Source: Streptomyces lydicus
GTDB lineage: Bacteria; Actinomycetota; Actinomycetes; Streptomycetales; Streptomycetaceae
Length of the DNA: 64,000 bases
Direction: 5' to 3'
Assembly (NCBI RefSeq): GCF_004125265.1
Contig: NZ_RDTE01000003.1
Coordinates: 5,084,001 to 5,148,000 of the forward strand
Shown here piece after piece: positions 42,200 to 57,222 of the stretch. The translations under genes and the position numbers were made by a program. The notes beneath the pieces were generated by a model. That model made no database searches. It saw only the letters and a program-made list of their open reading frames with translations, and was not told where the DNA came from. Numbering within the stretch: the first letter of the stretch is position 1; each line of letters opens with the position of its first letter.

Positions 42200-42517
42200 C
42201 CGGTACCGCGCACGCGTGACGGCGTGGGCGGGGCCCTGCGATGTCCCCGTCCACGTCGATTTGCCTGAGCGCATCCCGCTCCCGTATCTTTTCCCGGAAG
42301 CCAAAGACCGCTGGTTGTCTCTGCGCGTCCGGTCCCGGACGTGTGGTGGCCGAAGGATCCGCTAGCTGCGGACGGCCTGCGCAGGTGTGTATGGATGAAC
42401 TCCCGGACGGATCGTGATCCGACCCGGTCGAGTACGCCCCGTGCGCCTGCGCCGGGGCGTTTGTTTTGCCCAGCCCCTTCTGCGCGGTCCTCATCACCCG
42501 GAAGGAGGCCGAGGCTC
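42200..42517 (+). ncRNA. Probable L10 leader with attenuator (rplJ-rplL)
   Basis: 318 bases without a gene before rplJ. The 3' half contains several paired segments (around CCGGTCCCGGAC and CTGCGGACGGCCTGCGCAG) and ends in a terminator-type hairpin at 42434-42460 followed by TTGTTTT. Such leaders let L10 (with L7/L12) bind and stop its own operon. The placement and terminator are seen; the protein-binding role is inferred from L10 leaders of other bacteria. Confidence 0.55.
42434..42467 (+). terminator. Attenuator hairpin before rplJ
   Basis: Arms ACGCCCCG / CGGGGCGT around an 11-base loop that can itself pair (GCGCCTGCGC), followed by TTGTTTT. It lies 50 bases before the rplJ ribosome binding region, so it must be read through or regulated. 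Confidence 0.65.
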
Positions 42518-43069
42518 ATGGCGACGTCTGACAAGAACGCAGCAGTTGCGGAGATCACTGACAAGCTCCGTGGCTCCAACGCAGCTGTTGTGACTTCTTA
42601 CACCGGACTGACTGTGGCGCAGCTCAAGGAGCTGCGTCGTTCTCTCGGCGAGAACGCTCAGTACCGTGTGGTGAAGAACACGCTGACCAAGATCGCGGCC
42701 AAGGAGGCCGGGATTCAGCTGGACGAGCACCTCAAGGGCTCGACCGCTGTCGCCTTCGTGACCGGTGACCCGGTCACGGCGGCGAAGGGTCTTCGTGACT
42801 TCGCCAAGGAGAACCCCGCTCTCGTCATCAAGGGCGGTGTCCTTGACGGCAAGGCGCTGTCCGCCGACGAGATCAAGAAGCTTGCGGACCTCGAGTCCCG
42901 TGAGGTTCTGCTCGCCAAGCTGGCGGGTGGCATGAAGGCGTCCATGGCCAAGGCCGCGGCGACCTTCCAGGCCCCGCTCACGAAGTTCGCCCGCACCGCG
43001 GACGCGCTTCGCAGCAAGGCCGAGCAGGGCGGTGCCGGTACGCCGGCTCCCGCCGAGGCTGCCGAGTAA
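42518..43069 (+). CDS. rplJ: 50S ribosomal protein L10
   Basis: L10 of 183 residues from ATG 42518 (GGAAGGAGG upstream). SNAAVVTSYTGLTVAQLKEL and YRVVKNTLTKIAA are typical; the C-terminal helix holds L7/L12 dimers at the base of the stalk. Operon with rplL 84 bases downstream, controlled by the leader in front. Confidence 0.98.
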   Translation: MATSDKNAAVAEITDKLRGSNAAVVTSYTGLTVAQLKELRRSLGENAQYRVVKNTLTKIAAKEAGIQLDEHLKGSTAVAFVTGDPVTAAKGLRDFAKENPALVIKGGVLDGKALSADEIKKLADLESREVLLAKLAGGMKASMAKAAATFQAPLTKFARTADALRSKAEQGGAGTPAPAEAAE

Positions 43070-43153
43070 CCACTCGGACGCCCAGCGGGCCCGTAGTACG
43101 CCCGCCAGACATGTACATCCGGCACCAGCCGAATTAGTGGAAGGACCGCCACC

Positions 43154-43537
43154 ATGGCGAAGCTCAGCCAGGAAGACCTGCTCGCGCAGTTCGAAGAGAT
43201 GACCCTCATCGAGCTCTCCGAGTTCGTGAAGGCGTTCGAGGACAAGTTCGACGTCGAGGCTGCTGCCCCGGTCGCCGTTGCCGCCGCCGGCGTCCCCGGC
43301 GCCCCGGCCGCCGAGGTCGAGGAGCAGGACGAGTTCGACGTCATCCTCACCGGTGCGGGCGACAAGAAGATCCAGGTCATCAAGGTCGTGCGTGAGCTGA
43401 CCTCCCTGGGTCTGAAGGAGGCCAAGGACCTCGTCGACGGCACCCCGAAGCCGGTCCTCGAGAAGGTCGCCAAGGAGGCCGCGGAGAAGGCTGCCGAGTC
43501 CCTCAAGGGCGCCGGCGCCTCCGTCGAGGTCAAGTGA
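43154..43537 (+). CDS. rplL: 50S ribosomal protein L7/L12
   Basis: L7/L12 of 127 residues: N-terminal dimerisation domain (LAQFEEMTLIELSEFVKAFE), Ala/Pro hinge (VAAAGVPGAPAA) and C-terminal factor-binding domain (DVILTGAGDKKIQVIKVVR, LGLKEAKDLVDGTPK). It recruits and activates translation GTPases. ATG with GGAAGGA. A terminator follows 56 bases on. Confidence 0.98.
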   Translation: MAKLSQEDLLAQFEEMTLIELSEFVKAFEDKFDVEAAAPVAVAAAGVPGAPAAEVEEQDEFDVILTGAGDKKIQVIKVVRELTSLGLKEAKDLVDGTPKPVLEKVAKEAAEKAAESLKGAGASVEVK

Positions 43538-43593
43538 CCCCACGGAGTCTCTGACTCCCGTCCACGGCGCCGCAGGCGCCACGGACACCAGCC

Positions 43594-43625
43594 AAGGGCG
43601 ATCACCCATGCGGGTGGTCGCCCTT
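43594..43625 (+). terminator. Terminator after rplL
   Basis: Fourteen-pair stem (left arm AAGGGCGATCACCC) with loop ATGC, ending in CTTC. It separates rplJL from the independent rpoB promoter. Confidence 0.8.
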
Positions 43626-44164
43626 CGGCGTGCTCGCCACGGCTGCGTTCTCTCGCGCCTGCGTGCGAGTATGGTGATCATCGTTGCCCGGACGTGCCCC
43701 CATGTGACGATCTCCCTGAGGTGGGGGGCCTTGACGAACCGGACGCGGCGCGCAATTCTCGGGACGCGACGCAGAAGCGATCCAGGGTTCGAGGCATGGA
43801 TCGCCGACGAAGAGGGAAGCATCGGTGTGCGCCACTGGCGCAGGGCTTTCGGCAGGCGCAGGGCAATGGGCGTAGAGAAGAACAACGAGGAGTTCCTCCG
43901 GTGCGGAGGACACGACCTCCCGGAGGGAGAAGATCGGTATCACGGCGCTGAACCGGTCTCCGGAAACTCGCTCTGGACATCAGTGTGCCAAGTGGCTACA
44001 CTGACCCTTTGCGCTGCCTGTTAGCTGCTCCCTGCCCGTCACCAGGGGCATACCCGAGCCCGAGCAAAGCTGATTGATCTGCCCTGACCTGGGCTTTCCC
44101 TCAGTCTGTTCGGTCCGGGACCGGTACGCGCGTAGTGAGTCCGAGCCCTCGGAAGGACCCCCTC
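43626..44164 (+). other. Long rpoB upstream region
   Basis: About 540 bases with no gene I can support. A short open frame around 43800-44020 has no recognisable features. It contains the rpoB promoter at 43974-44002 and a leader of about 155 bases before the TTG start. Confidence 0.6.
43974..44002 (+). promoter_or_regulatory. rpoB promoter
   Basis: TGGACA (43974-43979), 17 bases, TACACT (43997-44002): five of six and a full TANNNT match at ideal spacing. Transcription would start near 44009. Confidence 0.78.
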
Positions 44165-47100
44165 TTGGCCGCCTCGCGCAACGCCTCGACTGCCAATACG
44201 AACAACGGCGACAGCACCGCCCCGCTGCGCATCTCTTTTGCGAAGATCAAGGAGCCCCTCGGGGTTCCGAACCTCCTTGCGCTGCAGACCGAAAGCTTCG
44301 ACTGGCTGCTCGGCAATGCCGCATGGAAGGGTCGCGTCGAGGCTGCGCTGGAGAGTGGGCAGGAAGTCCCCACCAAGTCCGGTCTGGAAGAGATCTTCGA
44401 AGAGATCTCCCCGATCGAGGACTTCTCCGGGTCGATGTCGCTGACGTTCCGCGACCACCGCTTCGAGCCCCCGAAGAACTCCATCGACGAGTGCAAGGAG
44501 CGCGACTTCACGTACGCGGCTCCGCTCTTCGTCACCGCTGAGTTCACGAACAACGAGACCGGCGAGATCAAGTCCCAGACGGTCTTCATGGGCGACTTCC
44601 CGCTCATGACGAACAAGGGCACCTTCTGCATCAACGGCACCGAGCGTGTCGTCGTCTCGCAGCTGGTGCGCTCGCCGGGCGTGTACTTCGACAGCTCCAT
44701 CGACAAGACGTCCGACAAGGACATCTTCTCCGCCAAGATCATCCCGTCCCGGGGTGCCTGGCTGGAGATGGAGATCGACAAGCGCGACATGGTCGGTGTG
44801 CGCATCGACCGCAAGCGCAAGCAGTCCGTGACCGTTCTGCTCAAGGCTCTCGGTTGGACGACCGAGCAGATCCTCGAGGAGTTCGGCGAGTACGAGTCGA
44901 TGCGCGCCACCCTGGAGAAGGACCACACCCAGGGCCAGGACGACGCGCTGCTCGACATCTACCGCAAGCTGCGTCCGGGCGAGCCCCCCACGCGTGAGGC
45001 CGCGCAGACGCTGCTGGAGAACCTGTACTTCAACCCGAAGCGCTACGACCTCGCGAAGGTCGGCCGCTACAAGGTCAACAAGAAGCTCGGCGGCGACGAG
45101 CCGCTGGACGCCGGTGTGCTGACCACCGATGACGTCATCGCCACGATCAAGTACCTGGTCAAGCTGCACGCCGGCGAGACCGAGACGATCGGCGAGAACG
45201 GCACGGAGATCGTCGTCGAGACCGACGACATCGACCACTTCGGCAACCGTCGTCTGCGTAACGTCGGCGAGCTCATCCAGAACCAGGTCCGTACGGGTCT
45301 CGCCCGTATGGAGCGCGTCGTGCGCGAGCGCATGACCACCCAGGACGTCGAGGCGATCACGCCGCAGACCCTGATCAACATCCGGCCGGTCGTCGCCTCC
45401 ATCAAGGAGTTCTTCGGCACCAGCCAGCTGTCCCAGTTCATGGACCAGACCAACCCGCTGTCGGGTCTGACCCACAAGCGCCGTCTGTCGGCGCTGGGCC
45501 CGGGTGGTCTCTCCCGTGAGCGGGCCGGCCTGGACGTCCGTGACGTGCACCCCTCGCACTACGGCCGCATGTGCCCGATCGAGACCCCCGAAGGTCCCAA
45601 CATCGGTCTGATCGGCTCGCTGGCCTCCTACGGCCGGGTCAACGTCTTCGGCTTCATCGAGACGCCCTACCGCAAGGTCGTCGACGGCCAGGTCACCGAG
45701 GAGGTGGACTACCTCACCGCTGATGAGGAGGACCGCTTCCTGATCGCCCAGGCCAACGCCAAGCTCAGCGAGGACATGCGCTTCTCCGAGCAGCGTGTGC
45801 TGGTCCGCCGCCGCGGCGGCGAGGTCGACCTGGTCCCCGCCGACGAGGTCGACTTCATGGACGTCTCGCCGCGCCAGATGGTGTCGGCCGCGACCGCCAT
45901 GATCCCGTTCCTCGAGCACGACGACGCCAACCGTGCGCTCATGGGCTCGAACATGATGCGCCAGGCCGTCCCGCTGATCAAGGCGGAGTCGCCGCTGGTC
46001 GGCACCGGCATGGAGTACCGCTGCGCGGTCGACGCCGGTGACGTCATCAAGGCGGAGAAGGACGGTGTGGTCCAGGAGGTCTCCGCGGACTACATCACCG
46101 TCGCCAACGACGACGGCACGTACACCACGTACCGCGTCGCCAAGTTCACCCGCTCCAACCAGGGCACCTCCTTCAACCAGAAGGTCGTCGTGGACGAGGG
46201 CGCGCGGGTCATCGAGGGCCAGGTCCTCGCCGACGGTCCGTCCACGGACGAAGGCGAGATGGCGCTCGGCAAGAACCTGCTCGTGGCGTTCATGCCGTGG
46301 GAGGGCCACAACTACGAGGACGCGATCATCCTGTCGCAGCGCCTCGTGCAGGACGACGTCCTCTCCTCGATCCACATCGAGGAGCACGAGGTCGACGCCC
46401 GTGACACCAAGCTGGGCCCCGAGGAGATCACCCGGGACATCCCGAACGTCTCCGAAGAGGTCCTCTCCGACCTCGACGAGCGCGGCATCATCCGTATCGG
46501 TGCCGAGGTCGTGGCCGGCGACATCCTCGTCGGCAAGGTCACGCCCAAGGGTGAGACCGAGCTGACCCCCGAGGAGCGCCTGCTCCGCGCGATCTTCGGT
46601 GAGAAGGCGCGCGAGGTGCGCGACACCTCGCTGAAGGTGCCGCACGGTGAGATCGGCAAGGTCATCGGCGTCCGCGTCTTCGACCGCGAAGAGGGCGACG
46701 AGCTGCCCCCGGGCGTGAACCAGCTGGTCCGCGTCTACGTCGCGCAGAAGCGCAAGATCACCGACGGTGACAAGCTCGCCGGCCGTCACGGCAACAAGGG
46801 CGTCATCTCGAAGATCCTGCCGGTCGAGGACATGCCGTTCCTGGAGGACGGCACCCCGGTCGACATCATCCTCAACCCGCTGGGTGTCCCGTCCCGAATG
46901 AACCCGGGACAGGTCCTGGAGATCCACCTCGGCTGGCTCGCCAGCCAGGGCTGGAAGGTCGAGGGCGTCGAGGAGGAGTGGAAGAAGCGTCTGCACGCGA
47001 TTTCCGCCGACGAGGTCGCCCCGGGCTCCAACGTCGCCACCCCGGTGTTCGACGGTGCGCGCGAGGACGAGATCTCCGGTCTCTTCGAGTCGACGATCCC

Positions 47101-47650
47101 CAACCGCGACGGCGAGCGGATGGTCAAGGGCTCCGGCAAGGCGCGGCTGTTCGACGGCCGCTCCGGTGAGCCGTTCCCGGACCCGATCTCGATCGGGTAC
47201 ATGTACATCCTCAAGCTGCACCACCTGGTCGACGACAAGCTCCACGCGCGTTCGACCGGTCCGTACTCGATGATCACCCAGCAGCCGCTGGGTGGTAAGG
47301 CTCAGTTCGGTGGCCAGCGGTTCGGTGAGATGGAGGTGTGGGCGCTGGAGGCATACGGCGCCGCATACGCCCTCCAGGAGCTGCTGACGATCAAGTCCGA
47401 CGACGTGACCGGCCGCGTGAAGGTCTACGAGGCCATCGTCAAGGGCGAGAACATCCCCGAGCCCGGCATTCCCGAGTCCTTCAAGGTGCTCATCAAGGAA
47501 ATGCAGTCCCTGTGCCTCAACGTGGAGGTGCTGTCCTCGGACGGCATGTCCATCGAGATGCGCGACACCGACGAGGACGTCTTCCGCGCAGCGGAGGAGC
47601 TCGGCATCGACCTGTCCCGGCGCGAGCCGAGCAGCGTCGAAGAGGTCTGA
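44165..47650 (+). CDS. rpoB: DNA-directed RNA polymerase subunit beta
   Basis: Beta subunit of 1161 residues from TTG 44165, with GGAAGGA seven bases upstream; this gives the known Streptomyces length and N-terminus (AASRNASTANT). A GTG 30 bases upstream is the alternative. The rifampicin region (GTSQLSQFMDQTNPLSGLTH and KRRLSALGPGG) shows only sensitive-type residues. GNKGVISKI and the C-terminal clamp segment are normal. Operon with rpoC 100 bases on. Confidence 0.99.
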   Translation: MAASRNASTANTNNGDSTAPLRISFAKIKEPLGVPNLLALQTESFDWLLGNAAWKGRVEAALESGQEVPTKSGLEEIFEEISPIEDFSGSMSLTFRDHRFEPPKNSIDECKERDFTYAAPLFVTAEFTNNETGEIKSQTVFMGDFPLMTNKGTFCINGTERVVVSQLVRSPGVYFDSSIDKTSDKDIFSAKIIPSRGAWLEMEIDKRDMVGVRIDRKRKQSVTVLLKALGWTTEQILEEFGEYESMRATLEKDHTQGQDDALLDIYRKLRPGEPPTREAAQTLLENLYFNPKRYDLAKVGRYKVNKKLGGDEPLDAGVLTTDDVIATIKYLVKLHAGETETIGENGTEIVVETDDIDHFGNRRLRNVGELIQNQVRTGLARMERVVRERMTTQDVEAITPQTLINIRPVVASIKEFFGTSQLSQFMDQTNPLSGLTHKRRLSALGPGGLSRERAGLDVRDVHPSHYGRMCPIETPEGPNIGLIGSLASYGRVNVFGFIETPYRKVVDGQVTEEVDYLTADEEDRFLIAQANAKLSEDMRFSEQRVLVRRRGGEVDLVPADEVDFMDVSPRQMVSAATAMIPFLEHDDANRALMGSNMMRQAVPLIKAESPLVGTGMEYRCAVDAGDVIKAEKDGVVQEVSADYITVANDDGTYTTYRVAKFTRSNQGTSFNQKVVVDEGARVIEGQVLADGPSTDEGEMALGKNLLVAFMPWEGHNYEDAIILSQRLVQDDVLSSIHIEEHEVDARDTKLGPEEITRDIPNVSEEVLSDLDERGIIRIGAEVVAGDILVGKVTPKGETELTPEERLLRAIFGEKAREVRDTSLKVPHGEIGKVIGVRVFDREEGDELPPGVNQLVRVYVAQKRKITDGDKLAGRHGNKGVISKILPVEDMPFLEDGTPVDIILNPLGVPSRMNPGQVLEIHLGWLASQGWKVEGVEEEWKKRLHAISADEVAPGSNVATPVFDGAREDEISGLFESTIPNRDGERMVKGSGKARLFDGRSGEPFPDPISIGYMYILKLHHLVDDKLHARSTGPYSMITQQPLGGKAQFGGQRFGEMEVWALEAYGAAYALQELLTIKSDDVTGRVKVYEAIVKGENIPEPGIPESFKVLIKEMQSLCLNVEVLSSDGMSIEMRDTDEDVFRAAEELGIDLSRREPSSVEEV

Positions 47651-47657
47651 CGGGAGT

Positions 47658-47692
47658 CCGGCCGGGGAGTCAGCGATGGCTCCCCCGGCCGG
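47658..47692 (+). terminator. Hairpin between rpoB and rpoC (possible partial terminator or processing site)
   Basis: CCGGCCGGGGAG pairs with CTCCCCCGGCCGG (one bulged C) in the 100-base rpoB-rpoC gap. No U-tract, so read-through into rpoC is expected. Confidence 0.45.
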
Positions 47693-47750
47693 CCCCAGGA
47701 CCCCCGTTTCAGACCCCAAGACTTACAACCCTGAGAGGGATTGACGCATA

Positions 47751-51650
<3,900 letters not shown>

Positions 51651-51671
51651 TCCTGGCCCGTACGACAGCAA

Positions 51672-51705
51672 CAGGGCGGCCATCCCTCGCGGGGTGGCCG
51701 CCCTG
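51672..51705 (+). terminator. Terminator of the rpoBC operon
   Basis: Fifteen-pair stem (left arm CAGGGCGGCCATCCC, one T-G pair) with loop TCGC. Confidence 0.82.
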
Positions 51706-51820
51706 CGGCGTTCTCCGGCCCTTCCGCCGGGTTGGGGGCCGCACGGGGGAACTTGGCCGCCCATTGCTGCGTCTGTGATGAGAAGATGGGGAGAACCGTC
51801 GAGCGGGGGAGGTTCGCGAA

Positions 51821-52363
51821 GTGGCATTCCAGCCGTGGCAGGGCGGGCAGTCGGCTCAGCCGTCGCATCAGGTGTCGGCGATGCGCGCCTCGCACGCTGA
51901 TCGCGAGCGGGCGGTCGATGTGCTCAAGGCGGGATTCGCCGAGGGGCGGCTGCAGCAGCCGGAGTACGAGCAGCGGATAGGGCGGGCCTACAAGGCGCAG
52001 ACCCACGCCGAGCTGCAGCTGCTGGTCGCGGATCTTCCGCAGGGGCCGGTACCGCAGGCGCAGTTCCAGCCGCAGCGCCCGATGGTGCCGGCGACGTTCA
52101 TGCCGATGCAGATGCCGGTGCCGGTGCACACCAACTCCTCGGCGACGGGCGCACTGGTCTGCGGGATCATGACGCCGGTGACCTGGGGGCTCACGGCGAT
52201 TCCGGCGGTGATCCTGGGACACAAGGCGCGTGCCGAGATCCGGCGCTCGGGGGAGCGCGGGGACGGCCAGGCCATCACGGGGCTGGTGCTGGGCTGGCTG
52301 GCGATCGGCGGCTGGGCGCTGGTTCTGCTGGTCTTCATCCTGTCGGCGGCGGCCCACCTCTGA
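51821..52363 (+). CDS. DUF1707 and DUF4190 domain-containing membrane protein
   Basis: Protein of 180 residues. Residues 20-73 are a DUF1707 (MRASHADRERAVDVL and GRAYKAQTHAEL), a small helical domain common in actinobacterial membrane proteins. The C-terminal DUF4190 region (about 108-180) contains two hydrophobic helices with GLTAIPAVILGHKA between them. Function unknown; the DUF1707 may bind protein partners or DNA. GTG start with GGGGGAGG. It sits between rpoC and rpsL, both essential loci, but is set apart by hairpins on both sides. Confidence 0.9.
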   Translation: MAFQPWQGGQSAQPSHQVSAMRASHADRERAVDVLKAGFAEGRLQQPEYEQRIGRAYKAQTHAELQLLVADLPQGPVPQAQFQPQRPMVPATFMPMQMPVPVHTNSSATGALVCGIMTPVTWGLTAIPAVILGHKARAEIRRSGERGDGQAITGLVLGWLAIGGWALVLLVFILSAAAHL

Positions 52364-52368
52364 GTGGT

Positions 52369-52396
52369 CCGCGGCCCGGGCGGCAGGCGGCCGCGG
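52369..52396 (+). terminator. Possible terminator after the DUF1707 gene
   Basis: Perfect 8-base arms CCGCGGCC / GGCCGCGG with a 12-base loop, five bases after the stop. Confidence 0.5.
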
Positions 52397-52760
52397 CACA
52401 GCGGCCGAGGCAGCGGGGCGGCGCCTTCTTCCGTACGGTCGCCGATCGCACTACGGTGACCGCAACGCCGTGAGGAGTCCGGCGTGTCCTTCGCGTGTGC
52501 ATTTGTTTTGACCGCAGCCCATGCGGTAGGTACGCTCTGACCTTGTGCCTGGGGTGTCCCTGGGCTGCCGCGCGCGCAATTCTCCACGGCCTCCGGCCGG
52601 GAGAGTCACAGCACGGAAGCCGGGTTTTGACACCGCAATCTGCCGCCTCACTCGTTCCAGCGAGGGACCGGACTGCAGTATTCGACACACCCGACCGCGT
52701 GGGTCGGGGAATGTTCCAGGTTAGCTTTACCGAGACTGGCACACAGAAACCGGAGAAACG
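52397..52760 (+). other. rpsL upstream region and leader
   Basis: About 360 bases holding the str-operon promoter and a leader of about 220 bases. No coding frame in the leader is convincing. GGCCTCCGGCC near 52590 is a small self-complementary element. The ribosome binding site is GGAGAAAC just before the rpsL GTG. Confidence 0.6.
52508..52536 (+). promoter_or_regulatory. str operon (rpsL) promoter
   Basis: TTGACC (52508-52513), 17 bases, TACGCT (52531-52536). Nearly ideal vegetative promoter; transcription would start near 52543, leaving a long leader before rpsL. Confidence 0.85.
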
Positions 52761-53132
52761 GTGCCTACGATCCAGCAGCTGGTCCGCAAGGGCCGGCAGG
52801 ACAAGGTCGAGAAGAACAAGACGCCCGCGCTCGAGGGTTCCCCCCAGCGCCGTGGCGTCTGCACGCGTGTTTTCACGACCACCCCGAAGAAGCCGAACTC
52901 GGCCCTGCGTAAGGTCGCGCGTGTGCGTCTGACCAGCGGGATCGAGGTCACCGCTTACATTCCGGGTGAGGGCCACAACCTGCAGGAGCACTCGATCGTG
53001 CTCGTGCGTGGTGGTCGTGTGAAGGACCTGCCGGGTGTTCGGTACAAGATCATCCGCGGCTCCCTCGACACGCAGGGCGTCAAGAACCGCAAGCAGGCTC
53101 GCAGCCGCTACGGCGCCAAGAAGGAGAAGTAA
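52761..53132 (+). CDS. rpsL: 30S ribosomal protein S12
   Basis: S12 of 123 residues, GTG start. TPKKPNSALRKVARVRL contains K43 and GGRVKDLPGVRY contains K88 and P91; these are the streptomycin-sensitive residues, so no rpsL resistance mutation is present. S12 lines the decoding centre. First gene of rpsL-rpsG-fusA-tuf. Confidence 0.99.
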   Translation: MPTIQQLVRKGRQDKVEKNKTPALEGSPQRRGVCTRVFTTTPKKPNSALRKVARVRLTSGIEVTAYIPGEGHNLQEHSIVLVRGGRVKDLPGVRYKIIRGSLDTQGVKNRKQARSRYGAKKEK

Positions 53133-53134
53133 GA

Positions 53135-53605
53135 ATGCCTCGTAAGGGCCCCGCCCCGAAGCGCCCGGTCATCATCGACCCGGTCTACGGTTCTCCTCTG
53201 GTGACCTCCCTCATCAACAAGGTGCTGCTGAACGGAAAGCGCTCCACCGCCGAGCGCATCGTTTACGGCGCCATGGAGGGTCTGCGCGAGAAGACCGGCA
53301 ACGACCCGGTCATCACGCTCAAGCGCGCGCTCGAGAACATCAAGCCGACCCTTGAGGTCAAGTCCCGCCGTGTCGGTGGCGCGACCTACCAGGTCCCGGT
53401 CGAGGTCAAGCCCGGCCGCGCCGCCACCCTCTCGCTGCGCTGGCTCGTGGGCTACTCCCGCGCCCGCCGTGAGAAGACCATGACCGAGCGCCTCATGAAC
53501 GAACTGCTCGACGCCTCCAACGGCCTCGGCGCTTCGGTCAAGAAGCGTGAGGACACGCACAAGATGGCCGAGTCCAACAAGGCCTTCGCGCACTACCGCT
53601 GGTAG
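53135..53605 (+). CDS. rpsG: 30S ribosomal protein S7
   Basis: S7 of 156 residues, ATG two bases after the rpsL stop, with AAGGAG at the end of rpsL as ribosome binding site. MPRKGPAPKRPVIIDPVYGS and VGGATYQVPVEV are typical. It nucleates assembly of the 30S head and often represses the str operon. Confidence 0.99.
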   Translation: MPRKGPAPKRPVIIDPVYGSPLVTSLINKVLLNGKRSTAERIVYGAMEGLREKTGNDPVITLKRALENIKPTLEVKSRRVGGATYQVPVEVKPGRAATLSLRWLVGYSRARREKTMTERLMNELLDASNGLGASVKKREDTHKMAESNKAFAHYRW

Positions 53606-53644
53606 TCGCAACCCACATCGAGACCGAGAGAAGATTGAGCCACT

Positions 53645-55765
<2,121 letters not shown>

Positions 55766-55810
55766 TCCCGTCTCCGCGGAGTCGGAACACGCTTTAGGCT
55801 TGACACCGTC

Positions 55811-55850
55811 TGATGGGGTAATCCCCGCATCCGTGAGGATTGCCCCGTCA
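55811..55850 (+). promoter_or_regulatory. Hairpin and TTGACA element between fusA and tuf
   Basis: A 14-pair stem (TGATGGGGTAATCC with GGATTGCCCCGTCA, two G-T pairs) lies 45 bases after fusA. Just before it, TTGACA (55800-55805) is a perfect -35 hexamer, though no good -10 hexamer is at the right distance. In Streptomyces tuf1 is known to have its own promoter besides read-through from rpsL. Confidence 0.4.
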
Positions 55851-55919
55851 GCCGGCATCCCAGCAAAGATCACCTGGCGCCGATGAGTAAGGCGTACAGA
55901 ACCACTTCAGGAGGAACCA

Positions 55920-57113
55920 GTGGCGAAGGCGAAGTTCGAGCGGACTAAGCCGCACGTCAACATCGGCACCATCGGTCACATTGACCACGGTAAGACGACC
56001 CTCACGGCCGCCATTACCAAGGTGCTGCACGACGCGTACCCGGAGCTGAACGAGGCCTCGGCCTTCGACCAGATCGACAAGGCTCCTGAGGAGCGCCAGC
56101 GCGGTATCACGATCTCGATCGCGCACGTCGAGTACCAGACGGAGAACCGTCACTACGCCCACGTCGACTGCCCCGGTCACGCGGACTACATCAAGAACAT
56201 GATCACGGGTGCGGCGCAGATGGACGGCGCCATCCTCGTGGTTGCCGCCACCGACGGCCCGATGCCGCAGACCAAGGAGCACGTGCTCCTGGCCCGCCAG
56301 GTCGGCGTTCCGTACATCGTTGTCGCCCTGAACAAGGCCGACATGGTGGACGACGAGGAGATCCTGGAGCTCGTCGAGCTCGAGGTCCGTGAGCTCCTCT
56401 CCGAGTACGAGTTCCCCGGCGACGACGTTCCGGTCGTCAAGGTCTCGGCGCTCAAGGCGCTCGAGGGCGACAAGGAGTGGGGCGACTCCGTCCTCAAGCT
56501 CATGGCCGCCGTCGACGAGTCGATCCCGCAGCCCGAGCGTGACGTCGACAAGCCGTTCCTGATGCCGATCGAGGACGTCTTCACGATCACCGGCCGTGGC
56601 ACCGTTGTCACCGGTCGTATCGAGCGTGGTGTCCTCAAGGTCAACGAGACCGTCGACATCATCGGCATCAAGACCGAGAAGACCACCACCACGGTCACCG
56701 GCATCGAGATGTTCCGGAAGCTCCTCGACGAGGGCCAGGCCGGTGAGAACGTCGGTCTGCTCCTCCGTGGCATCAAGCGCGAGGACGTCGAGCGCGGCCA
56801 GGTCATCATCAAGCCGGGCTCGGTCACGCCGCACACCTCGTTCGAGGCCCAGGCCTACATCCTGTCGAAGGACGAGGGTGGCCGCCACACCCCGTTCTTC
56901 AACAACTACCGCCCGCAGTTCTACTTCCGTACCACGGACGTGACCGGCGTCGTGACCCTCCCCGAGGGCACCGAGATGGTCATGCCGGGCGACAACACCG
57001 AGATGTCGGTCGAGCTGATCCAGCCGGTCGCCATGGAGGAGGGCCTGAAGTTCGCCATCCGTGAGGGTGGCCGGACCGTCGGCGCCGGCCAGGTCACCAA
57101 GATCAACAAGTAA
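55920..57113 (+). CDS. tuf: Elongation factor Tu
   Basis: EF-Tu of 397 residues, GTG start with AGGAGGA. G motifs GHIDHGKTT, RGITISIAHVEY, DCPGHADYI, NKADMVDD; domains II and III are complete. It carries aminoacyl-tRNA to the ribosome. The sequence is the tuf1 type found next to fusA. Residues known for elfamycin resistance cannot be judged with certainty from this view. Confidence 0.99.
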   Translation: MAKAKFERTKPHVNIGTIGHIDHGKTTLTAAITKVLHDAYPELNEASAFDQIDKAPEERQRGITISIAHVEYQTENRHYAHVDCPGHADYIKNMITGAAQMDGAILVVAATDGPMPQTKEHVLLARQVGVPYIVVALNKADMVDDEEILELVELEVRELLSEYEFPGDDVPVVKVSALKALEGDKEWGDSVLKLMAAVDESIPQPERDVDKPFLMPIEDVFTITGRGTVVTGRIERGVLKVNETVDIIGIKTEKTTTTVTGIEMFRKLLDEGQAGENVGLLLRGIKREDVERGQVIIKPGSVTPHTSFEAQAYILSKDEGGRHTPFFNNYRPQFYFRTTDVTGVVTLPEGTEMVMPGDNTEMSVELIQPVAMEEGLKFAIREGGRTVGAGQVTKINK

Positions 57114-57156
57114 TTCCGTTGATCCGGTCGACCCGGTCGTAGCTCCCCGGAGCTCA

Positions 57157-57196
57157 CAAGGAGCCCCGCTCACCGTCAGGTGGGCGGGGCTCCTTG
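57157..57196. terminator. Terminator between tuf and the SUKH-3 gene
   Basis: Perfect or near-perfect 18-pair stem (left arm CAAGGAGCCCCGCTCACC, T-G pair once) with loop GTCA. Lies between convergent genes and serves both. Confidence 0.88.
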
Positions 57197-57222
57197 GTGT
57201 TCGGGGCGGGGGCCCGGGCGGG

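Noticed and set aside
43608..44024. Short open frame between rplL and rpoB
   Set aside because: No family resemblance, runs across the rplL terminator loop and into the rpoB promoter.
52761..53132. Streptomycin-resistance change in rpsL; rifampicin-resistance change in rpoB
   Set aside because: K43, K88 and P91 of S12 and the rifampicin-region residues of RpoB are of the sensitive type.
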